Shown in pieces: positions 52,974 to 61,806 of a stretch of 64,000 nucleotides of DNA. The notes beneath the pieces were generated by a model. It worked only from the letters and a program-made list of their open reading frames with translations, did no database searches and was not told the origin of the DNA. How positions within the stretch are numbered: the first letter of the stretch is position 1; each line of letters opens with the position of its first letter. The position numbers were made by a program, and so were the translations under genes. Source of the stretch: Symsagittifera roscoffensis (Eukaryota; Xenacoelomorpha; Acoela; Convolutidae); NCBI RefSeq assembly GCF_963678635.1, contig NC_087070.1:5368539-5432538 (forward strand), written 5' to 3'.

Positions 52974-55942
52974 TCTTTATTTGTCACTTTCCTATGTCTA
53001 CTCTTGACTCAATTGCTAGAGACCTTATAGTTTTATTAACAATAATAATGACACAACACAATAAATTTCACCAGATTCTATTAAATAGTGACCACGAATC
53101 CCTGTATGTTGTCAGAGTACAGTTTGTATAAAATTTATTCACACTAGCCGATTATCGGTCCAAAGATCTGGAAACTAGCACAATATGATGTTATCAGTCA
53201 ATTTAAAAGATAGTGTACTCACTACCCAATCAAGCACAGTTTAGGTTGATTTAAAATCAAAAACAAAAAATATATATTGACACAATATGAATGTATATAT
53301 AAAAAACGTATGTGTCTTGTACTCTTAGTCGGTCGCAGTACAATAGTCGAACCTGTCTTTTAAAGAAAAAGCTTTCCCTGCTTGGTGCTGCACCAAACAG
53401 ACAAAACTTTGAAGGCAGTTATTTGCTCAAGTGGGCGTCTATTGCACCCACCGAGTATTGTGTTACCTATCTGCCTTCCGACTGCCCGAGCTAGACCTAC
53501 TAAAATCCTCAGGGCAGTCACTTTTCCCAAAAACGTATTATGTTTCAATCCACACCAATGAGTCACGCTCTTTTTAATTTAGACTTAGTGTCGCGAAAAT
53601 CCGAGTTCGGACCTGTTTTGTATTAGTCTGGTTCTTTTTGAAAGGCAAGTTACCAGTGCAGTCACTGATACCTAGCCTGTGTATTAATAACCTAATACCT
53701 CTCGCTTTTTAGTCTTTCTTTCGTTTACCTAAGTCCTTAATAAAATAATACCCCTCCGGATTGGCACAAATAGGACCCTTCCGGACTGTCAGAATATAGA
53801 CCCCTCCGGATTGGGACCCCTCCAAGTTAGTTAATAGTAGACCCCTCCGGATTTGGACCCCTCCGAATTAGCAACTATAAGACCCCTCCGGATTCGGACC
53901 CCTCTGACTTTGAAAAATTTCGACCCCTCCGGATTGGGAGCCCTTAGCTCTGTCAAAGTAGCTTTTCGTAGTTTTCTTAATTTCAGCTTATACCCCTCCG
54001 GATACGTTCTGCGTTGCTTTTATGCTGTTTGAATTAACTGGGAAGGGTATAGGGTCCTTTCCTAGACCCCTCCGGATTGAAGTTAAGGCACTTATTTGAC
54101 AATTCACACTAACGGTGAAGGGTCTTATCACTTGCCTAACTTCGACTCTATTATGGTTGTCTTGTGCCTTCAGCCTTCCCTTTTTGTCTAGAACTGTCCT
54201 AAGTTACTTAGTTCAATCGCTATCAACTTTTGGTAGGGGTATAAGGGTTTTTCAGAAAAATTTATAAAACGTGAAGGGTGTACCCCTCCGGATTTGTGTA
54301 ATTTGCTAAAAACAATCTCAAAAAATTTTCTCGCTCGCTTTTCCGAAAAATTTCTGATCCTATTAGTAAGCTCAGCTAATTTCTGATCTATTGGTACCAA
54401 GATCAACTCGATATGATCAGTAGTTCCAAAGTTATTAACCAAAACGTCTTTTTTCCGAACTCAAAAAATTTTCTCTCTTATAGGTTCCGCCTAACTTTTT
54501 CCGCAAATCTGGTCCTTTCGACCTAAAAATTATTGATCCGAGCTCAGAAGGCCTATACTCTTCTAGTTCAATGCAAAAGACCCAATCTAAAACGCTATTG
54601 TAGAAAAATTTTGCGAAAAACTATGCTACCTGGACCCCTCCGGATTGATGAATCCACCAAATCAAACACGTTATGTTCGATTTCTCTGCAACCCGGAAGG
54701 CTTTCGGGTAGCGGATTTTAAGACTTGTAGATTCACTAGTGGACGTTGTCCGAACAACTATTTTTACTGTCCTACCTCAAAAATTTCAAAAAATTTTCTA
54801 AATTTTTAGTGTTTCTTACTATCAAAAATTGGGAAAATTTGGTTTTTGGTACCAAACTAGTTCCAACCACTTCCGAACTAAAGTTAACCGGTTCTACTTA
54901 TTACAGTAGTGCAGTTACGATGTAACACACTAACTTAGCGCTTTTTTCCGTTTCAAAAAATATCGATCTCTCAAAAATCGCGACTTGTGGGGGGATCAAA
55001 ATATCGCTATTTTGACCCTAAAAACCGGTCTGTTTTCGTTGTTTTTCACTGAAAAACGATATGTGACTATTAATATAGGCTATATGAATAATAATATTAG
55101 TAATACTATACCCCTCCGGGTTTGTTTATTATCCGAATTAAGGTGCTTAACTCGGATATTCGCAGTTCGGTGAAGGGTCACTACAGTGCAGCACTGTCGA
55201 GCCCCCCACAGATTACTATCTTACTTTTTGTACCAAAAGAGATACAAAACTTGTTAACGATACCCAACAGTCGATTGTTGTTGTCGTTGAGCCCCTTCTT
55301 GTTGCTCCTTGAACTGCTTGCCGGATCGGTCTTCACCCAAGACCCTTCCGAATTGAGCGCAAATCAGCTGACCCTTCCGGATTGAGCGCAATTTATCATT
55401 AACGTGCTTAAATGCTCAAATAACCCTACAGTACAAGCCTCACAAACGGGCTACAAAATTGATCGTAACGATCCTGACTGATATAAATGCCTGTAACAAC
55501 AATATATCTATCAACAACAAACGGGGGGGTTGAATCACATCTTGTCTGGGGGGATGATTTCTACTGATTTTTTACTTTTTTACTGTTTTTGGTTTTTTCG
55601 GTTATTTTTTATGTTTTTTGTTTTTCTTGGGTACTATACTACTTTTTGTTTGGTTTTGCTGATATCTTTAAGTGTTTTTGGTCACAAACCACTCAGGGGA
55701 TGAGGGGTTCATGATTCCCCCCACCCTTCCTGGTTCGTGAATTTTCGGTCTTAACTAGGTTAAAAAACTATTCACGGTAATCCGGAAGGCTTCCGCGTTC
55801 CGAACTACCCTTCCGCCCCGGCAGTTTAGGCCTATTAAGGGCGTTAATGTGAGCATCCGCTCGGCGCGGAGTGCTCGTTAACGGTTCCGCCGGTCATGAT
55901 GTTATGAAAGAATAACACCCAGGAGCGCCATAAAAACATACA
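52974..55942 (-). other. D2 leader copy in unit B
   Basis: This is the same as 40646-43614 including the CCTCCGGA motif cluster, apart from single-base differences such as 53599 (A for T), 53792 (G for A) and one CCTCCAAG variant at about 53819. Confidence 0.9.
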
Positions 55943-56518
55943 TGTAACATTCGCCCGGAAGATACATATCGACGGATAACAAAACTAAGTCTTAAGACGA
56001 CTGGCTAGCGTCTAAACAGAGCTTTGCATGTTTTTCACCGTCTCTACCAAGCCAGTACTTTTCGGTGGTCTTTCTTACATCAGGCTGACAAAAACGTTAC
56101 TGTTCTCCGGCTTCGACCAGAACGCTCAAATTAACTGAATTACATGCGAAATTAGTGAGCTCATGGCTGGGTCTCTGTATCCCCAGACCACGAGGTCACT
56201 CCTAAAAACAGGGCTACTACTTATCATATTACTATTGTTTTTGTTCAGTAGATAAAAATCATCATCTCCATCGAAGATGGATCAACCCTTTCCCCCAACT
56301 CCTAGCACCTCATCCTTGTCAAAACTAATCAAAATATCAGTTAAATTCAAGTCAGGACATGACAGGATGCTAAAAGTTTATGTGAGTTAATAAAAGTTTC
56401 CGTCCCGAGACCCTTCCGGATTCTTGAATCCGCTGAATCAAGCTCCTTACTCTTGATTTCTTGCTAATCCGGAAGGCTGGTTCTCACCCTTCACCGTTGT
56501 TGGCAACGGCCTTGCAAC

Positions 56519-56545
56519 TTTTTTTTTTTTTTTTTTTTTTTTTTT
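56519..56545 (-). other. Poly(A) tail of the non-LTR element
   Basis: There are twenty-seven T residues on the plus strand at the element's 3' end (minus orientation), followed by a 130-bp 3' UTR up to the stop codon. No AATAAA is seen in that UTR. Confidence 0.9.
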
Positions 56546-56675
56546 GAGTTTTCACGGCATAAATTAAGCATAAATAAGCTTTTGTAAGCCGGCTTTGCCT
56601 CACCTTATTAGCGTGAAATTAGACTTTTTTTTTTTAATTGATAAACAAATTCAATAGTTGTAAAAACAGCAAAGG

Positions 56676-59600
56676 TTAAAAAGCAGTTGGCTTATAGCCC
56701 GTTGAGTTAACTTCTAAAGCTTCCAGTAAGCAGGCAGCATTACCGCGTTGCAGTGCAATGCCGAGTCTTTGTTTGAGGAACGTGAATGACCTTTTCTCAC
56801 CAGTGGTCGTCTTGATTCTATAGGAAATAGAGGATAGAGTTTTGTATGTCGAGCTTCCGATGCCACCAAGATGTTCCACGGCGATGGGCTCGAACATGCA
56901 GTTGCGTGGCAGACCAGAATAGTGTTGGCGCTTACGAAATTCAGCATGGTTAGCAACAGTGGGACCATCTTCGAGGCCTGTTGATAGATTTGACTGTGCT
57001 TGTCGGTTTACACAGGTAAAGTCCCAGACTAAAGCTGCGCCATTTTTCCATGGAACTAAAGTAGCACCGTCTGGTCTTTTACCATCGTCACGCAGCATAC
57101 CGGTCGGCTCGAGTTTGCTGTGTACTCCTGCTGATTTCAACGCGTCTCTGATGACTTCATTACCAAGTTGATGCCTGATGAAACGACTTTTGATTTTCGG
57201 GCATATAAGTGGATGAATGCCTTGGCTGTCGCATTTAGTGCCACATGCACAGTTGCATGAAAAAAGAAGGGGGGCACCAAGGCGAAGTCCCGTAGCAATT
57301 CTGAAAGCGTCATCAGTCAGCTGGAGACCGAGCGTATCAGACGGAATAGCAGCAAGCCAGTCTCCGGAACCGGGAACAGAGCATCCTTGTAAACGAACTT
57401 TGTCACTGTCACAGGTGGTGTTAGCTAGGAGAGACGACCGCCTACGAGAAACAATAGGAGTGTACCAGCTTTTCTGCCACTTATGCTTGTCTTCCAGTGG
57501 CATATCAGGAGAAACAGTTTCAGACCACAGTTCAATGGCATTCTTGAAGGACTTGCTGGTGTATTGAGACGCAATGACTTTGAAGACGTCTTCACTGGTG
57601 GCGAGTGTAGACGAAATATAGGCAGCCAAAGTAAGGTCCGAAGGTGACTGTAAGCCTAGACCACCGAGTTTGATAGGCAATGTGAGCTGATCCCATTCTC
57701 TGTTGGTAATCAGAATGTTACTGACAGTTTGAACAGCTCCACGGATATAAGAGGTGATTTTTTCAACAGAGTTCATAAAAACAAAAGTAGGAGCAGTGCG
57801 GAACAAATACATGAGCTTAGGCATGGCAAAACAATGTCGGAGCAGGAAAAACGCGACGTGTGAAGGCAGTAACGGAAGATTCTTGCAGAGGTTTTCGATT
57901 TTCTCTCTCTTCTCTTCCAATGCATGCTGTAAAGCTGCATGGCCCAGAGGGCTTCCTAGCAGTTCAGCGTCTTCGGTGCTCACGCTGCTGATACCAGGAC
58001 AGACACGTCTGAATTCACGTAAAATCATATCGCTCTTTTGCTGGTCTTGAGTGAAGACAGTGATTTCACATTTGGTGTTATTGAGGTTTAACCCGAGACC
58101 TTTGGCACTGTCAATGAACTTGGCGAGGTCACGCAAAACTATCTGCCACTTGTCTCCAGCACTGATGTCGTCCATGTAACCGACCTTGAACTTGGATGAG
58201 ATTGCAGTGAGACAGCGATGCACTCCGAGACAGAAACCAAAAGACGCAATTGGGTCCCCCTGTTGGAAACCTTCTCTCGATAGCAAAGTGTGGTCACCAT
58301 AAACAAGGAAACTCTCCCGCTCGTAGCACATGTTGAAAAAAGGCAAAAGCTCAGGGCAAAACTCTTCGAAAGCAAAAGCAATACTGTCACGACGCATGGT
58401 GTTGAAAGCATTGCTGAAATCCAACTTGAGGAAAACGTCATCGTCTGAAGCTAACTCGAAGAAGGAGCGAGCAGCATGGACCGCAACTTCGGCACCATTT
58501 TTCGCACCAGCACCAAGTTGAAAGGGACTGAAAAACTCCTTGAACCTCGCTGTTTCGTACTGACCAGCACATTTACCTGCAATCCTGCGCCAGACTTCTC
58601 CCACAGCAATGGGCCTCAGGTCATCTACTTTTCCTTTTTTGGCAAGCGTCGTCAAGTTGGCTGCCGCAAAAACTGGTCTAATGAAATCTGGGGCTTTGCC
58701 AGCAAGCATCAAATTGACAAAATCCGTAAGAGTGTCCAGGAACGTGTTGCCTGCGTCGATGGAATGTGAAGAAAGGGCGTCTTTGATATGTTGCGGTCGG
58801 ACACCACTGGGTCCACCTGCTGAGCCATTGGGGAAACTCTGGATAGCGCTGTGAACTGCAGAACTAGTCACTTGCAGGGGTTCATACTGGTGGCACTGTG
58901 GGAATGGCTGTCTGTCCAGTGCAGGAGGAGGATGCTTTTTCTCCAGGATTTTGACACTTTTGTCACTTGGGGGGACAACAGACTTATCCGAGGAAGCTAT
59001 TCTAACGGCAGCTTTGATGTTCCCCTCATTAATCTTTTCACAAACAAGCCTTGCAAGTTTTTCTGCATCTGTGTTTTTCCCTGCAGAAGGACTACGGTGG
59101 GCCGGCTCAGGAATAATGAGGGTATCTGCTACGCTAAAAGCATCGATTTGTCGCTTTATCAATGTTGTTAAACTGGTCTTCTTAGCACACCCGGCGCGTG
59201 CGGGAGCTTTCAGGCATCTGTACGCAGCCGTGAAAAGTTGAACCCACGCCATTTTATTGTCAGGGTCGTTGAGGATATCTCGCAAAACCTTGTTAAGAGT
59301 TTGTGCAAAAAGAAACCTTGCAGCTTTTGGCACATACTTGACAGTTTTGCACTGGAAAGCTCTCACCGCTTTGATGAAATCCTGAGAAGTGAAAGAGTGG
59401 GGGTCTGTAGCAGTTGCGCTGTGTTCACGTTCTTCAGATGGGGATTTGTTGGAATACGGGCACCGACTTCCCACTGGTCCATGGACGCGTAGAGAACCAT
59501 TCTTCTGAACCACAATAGACATGCTACATCCAGGACAGTTTATGCGTTTGGTGTCTTTGCGTCGGCAGTTTGGGCAGCTGTAGTTGTATAAGCTGGCATT

Positions 59601-59768
59601 CTCTATTGGTAGCCCAGCACAGATCGAGTGAGACCAGGAGTTGCATTCATCACACTGTACCCAGTCTCGAGATTGATCACCGCTTGCTTGGCACGGTCTG
59701 TGTGAGCAGGACGTATCCGCATCGTCAGTCTGGGGGCTACCACGGTTGCCCCTCCTGCTTCTACGCAT
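56676..59768 (-). CDS. PHD finger-RT-restriction-like endonuclease protein
   Basis: The protein has 1030 residues from the ATG at 59768. The N-terminus has a textbook C4HC3 PHD finger: C21, C26, C39, C42, H47, C50, C65, C68. PHD fingers commonly read histone H3 tails, so a chromatin-targeting role is inferred. RT follows with FLKLDFSNAFNT (D450), a QQGDP box at 502-506 and YMDD at 531-534. After a thumb region comes a CCHC motif (C842, C846, H852, C856). The endonuclease follows with RPDG (898-901) and WDFTC (D916), a PD-(D/E)xK-type layout. The frame is complete with no stop or frameshift, so the element may be active. R2 uses C2H2 fingers at this position, and a PHD there is less usual. Confidence 0.92.
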   Translation of the reverse strand: MRRSRRGNRGSPQTDDADTSCSHRPCQASGDQSRDWVQCDECNSWSHSICAGLPIENASLYNYSCPNCRRKDTKRINCPGCSMSIVVQKNGSLRVHGPVGSRCPYSNKSPSEEREHSATATDPHSFTSQDFIKAVRAFQCKTVKYVPKAARFLFAQTLNKVLRDILNDPDNKMAWVQLFTAAYRCLKAPARAGCAKKTSLTTLIKRQIDAFSVADTLIIPEPAHRSPSAGKNTDAEKLARLVCEKINEGNIKAAVRIASSDKSVVPPSDKSVKILEKKHPPPALDRQPFPQCHQYEPLQVTSSAVHSAIQSFPNGSAGGPSGVRPQHIKDALSSHSIDAGNTFLDTLTDFVNLMLAGKAPDFIRPVFAAANLTTLAKKGKVDDLRPIAVGEVWRRIAGKCAGQYETARFKEFFSPFQLGAGAKNGAEVAVHAARSFFELASDDDVFLKLDFSNAFNTMRRDSIAFAFEEFCPELLPFFNMCYERESFLVYGDHTLLSREGFQQGDPIASFGFCLGVHRCLTAISSKFKVGYMDDISAGDKWQIVLRDLAKFIDSAKGLGLNLNNTKCEITVFTQDQQKSDMILREFRRVCPGISSVSTEDAELLGSPLGHAALQHALEEKREKIENLCKNLPLLPSHVAFFLLRHCFAMPKLMYLFRTAPTFVFMNSVEKITSYIRGAVQTVSNILITNREWDQLTLPIKLGGLGLQSPSDLTLAAYISSTLATSEDVFKVIASQYTSKSFKNAIELWSETVSPDMPLEDKHKWQKSWYTPIVSRRRSSLLANTTCDSDKVRLQGCSVPGSGDWLAAIPSDTLGLQLTDDAFRIATGLRLGAPLLFSCNCACGTKCDSQGIHPLICPKIKSRFIRHQLGNEVIRDALKSAGVHSKLEPTGMLRDDGKRPDGATLVPWKNGAALVWDFTCVNRQAQSNLSTGLEDGPTVANHAEFRKRQHYSGLPRNCMFEPIAVEHLGGIGSSTYKTLSSISYRIKTTTGEKRSFTFLKQRLGIALQRGNAACLLEALEVNSTGYKPTAF

Positions 59769-60165
59769 TTCTCCTGAAGCTATTTAATAAGTTTATCACA
59801 ACAATTAGGCTAAAAGTGGCTATTGTAGCAGCACAATAGTTGCAACTCGGAGCGTTCTCTGCTATTCTGTAGTTCGTTGTCGTTTTCCAATCTCGATTTT
59901 CGTACTGTTCGCAATCGCAGATAAAAGTTGTTCTGTTTTTTACTCGCTTTTTTGTTAAAATGGCCGTTTCAGCATTTCTCAGAAACGTGACGTCATCATT
60001 CGAATTTTTGAAAATTTAAAATACTAGAATATTCTAGCCCTCACCGTTTGGCTAAACGTTCCAATAACGTCGCTAATCCTTCGAAATCATCAACTCGGAA
60101 GGCTTACTGCTCAAAATTCGAATCCTGCATAAATTGCATTTTGGCCATTCTGGTCGAATGTCACA

Positions 60166-60530
60166 CATGTTCGTGACTTTCTTGTTATCAATTTTCCCGG
60201 ATTTAAATGAGAATTTCTTTCATTTTTTGTAAACATCCCAGTTGCTGTTACATCATAAACACAGTTCAAGATTTTGTACCCCTGTCATACGCCTACATTT
60301 TTTTCTGTACTCCAGGGTAGGAAGCTTCAAATTTTTCAATCTTTCATAGTAAGCTAATTTGCATAAGCTTGGGATTAATCTGGTTGCCCTTCGCTGAACC
60401 TTTTCAATCATCTTTTTTTTCAGAAATGGGTTCCACGATTGATTGGCGTATTCCAGATGCGTTCTCACTATGATAATTGTTGAGGTTACCATGATATTTG
60501 TTCAGGTACATGGACTTAGGATTAACTAAA
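60166..60530 (-). pseudogene. LINE relic, RT thumb region (unit B)
   Basis: This is a duplicate of 44536-44900. The frame 60253-60492 has the same EKVQRRATR and LPTLEYRKK motifs. Confidence 0.8.
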
Positions 60531-60648
60531 TGTTAAATTGGGCTCAGTTCAATTGGTCAGGTTTTTTGACGGGCGACTCTCGGTTTAATTTTTGTTACCT
60601 TTATACTTTTCACACATCATAACCGTTTGTAAATTTTTCAAAGACACC

Positions 60649-61806
60649 ATGCTAAGGATCTACTTGAAATGCTTGGGCTCTTTTCGAAAGATTTATTCGG
60701 ATGCAAGCTCCAGATTAGAAAAACTAACTTTTAGTGGAAACTATTATCGCAAGGACATTGGACGCGTTGAGTTCGTCAGGTTTCATGCACCAATTCTAGG
60801 TGGCTTTCTCTTATTGACTTATGGCGTCTGGTGCGTTAAAAAAGCGGATCGAAGACGTAAACTGGTGCTCCCTGGTTTCATGCAACTCAAGGATGAACTA
60901 CCTTTTTTGATGCGTATGAAGATAGAATATTTTCAATCGGACCCTGAAAAAGCTAGTGTACTCAATATAGATGGATGGCTGGAAGAAAAATCATTGTCAG
61001 AAAAACTACAAGCTTTTTTGTTGCAAATGAAATCCATCCAGCTTTTCAACAGTAAAGAGTACCGAAAAGCAAAAGAATGTTTGTCTTCGGCTCTTCAAAT
61101 TTGTGAAAAATTGAAAAAGAACTCTGAGGATATGTTGGTGTTAAATCTCACATTCTATATGTCATTGTTGACGATTAGCGAGGATAACATAGAACTGGGC
61201 CTGAATGGACTTTTATTTTGTGCTTCGAGAGTATGCGCATTAAGGAAATCAAAAGCGTGGGAAGCGTTAGAAACCTGCGAACAGTATTCGTTTAATCGCT
61301 TGGCTTTGAAGTTTATAGCCAAGTACCTGCGGGTTGCAGCGAACGTGTCAAGCTCAGCTGATGAAAACAAAAAGAAGTTTCCTCAATTTGTACACGAAGC
61401 TCTTGAAATTTACGGAGAACTATCCCGCGATTTTTATGACAGCGGTGGAAGCTTTTTGTCGTTAACAGACGAGTTGGACAGCGATTTACAGCTTGTCGAA
61501 ATAATCAACGACTTTCTTTTTCTGCAACTAGAATCACTAAACGAAGGCCAAAAGCCAGAGAATCTGGAAGTTTATTTAGCTCACGCAAAACGATTGGAAA
61601 GTGAAATGAAGACTGCTGAAATGAGAAAGGAGCTCATGTTCTCGAAGTTTATTGAAGCTTACTACAAAGAGAGAATGGAGAAGTACGAAGAAGCGCTTAG
61701 AGAGTATAACATACTGATTCATTCTATCCGCGATAAAACGGTTTTAAAACTTGTGAAGTATCGGAAAAATTGTTTATTAAATAAAATTGAAAATCTTGAA
61801 AAGTAG
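60649..61806 (+). CDS. Intact host gene: predicted membrane-anchored helical-repeat protein, 385 aa
   Basis: The ATG at 60649 (context CACCATGC) is chosen over the upstream in-frame TTG. Residues 1-45 are basic (R3, K7, R13, K14, R22, K25). Residues about 47-63 (HAPILGGFLLLTYGVWC) form one likely membrane segment, followed by KKADRRRK, so the protein probably sits in a membrane, perhaps mitochondrial. Residues 105-385 are a run of amphipathic helices resembling TPR repeats (for example FNSKEYRKAKECLSSALQICE and a YKERMEKYEEALREYN-like end). I recognise no named family. It is single-exon. Copies are a frameshifted one at 45019 and a fragment at 22861. It is the only convincing cellular gene in the window. 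Confidence 0.8.
   Translation: MLRIYLKCLGSFRKIYSDASSRLEKLTFSGNYYRKDIGRVEFVRFHAPILGGFLLLTYGVWCVKKADRRRKLVLPGFMQLKDELPFLMRMKIEYFQSDPEKASVLNIDGWLEEKSLSEKLQAFLLQMKSIQLFNSKEYRKAKECLSSALQICEKLKKNSEDMLVLNLTFYMSLLTISEDNIELGLNGLLFCASRVCALRKSKAWEALETCEQYSFNRLALKFIAKYLRVAANVSSSADENKKKFPQFVHEALEIYGELSRDFYDSGGSFLSLTDELDSDLQLVEIINDFLFLQLESLNEGQKPENLEVYLAHAKRLESEMKTAEMRKELMFSKFIEAYYKERMEKYEEALREYNILIHSIRDKTVLKLVKYRKNCLLNKIENLEK

Larger units (their letters stand above)
56519..59820 (-). mobile_element. Full-length non-LTR retrotransposon with PHD finger and restriction-like endonuclease
   Basis: This is a 3302-bp insertion with a 27-base poly(A) tail (poly-T at 56519-56545 on plus), one ORF of 1030 codons and a 52-bp 5' leader. 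It is absent from the otherwise identical LTRs at 43615 and 25416, so it is recent. No target-site duplication is visible: the flanks rebuild the empty site exactly. The domain order (N-terminal zinc finger, RT, CCHC, endonuclease) is that of RLE-type elements such as R2, R4, CRE, NeSL and HERO clades. The clade cannot be fixed by eye. Confidence 0.92.
55943..60165 (-). repeat. D2 5' LTR copy in unit B, split by a non-LTR element
   Basis: LTR sequence runs 55943-56518 and resumes 59821-60165 without loss or duplication of any base compared with 43615-44535. The interruption falls in the left arm of the LTR palindrome (TTGCAAC/TATTGT). Confidence 0.92.

Noticed and set aside
56676-59768. R2 element
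   Set aside because: The domain plan is related, but the N-terminus is a PHD finger instead of C2H2/Myb and the insertion is in an LTR, not 28S rDNA.
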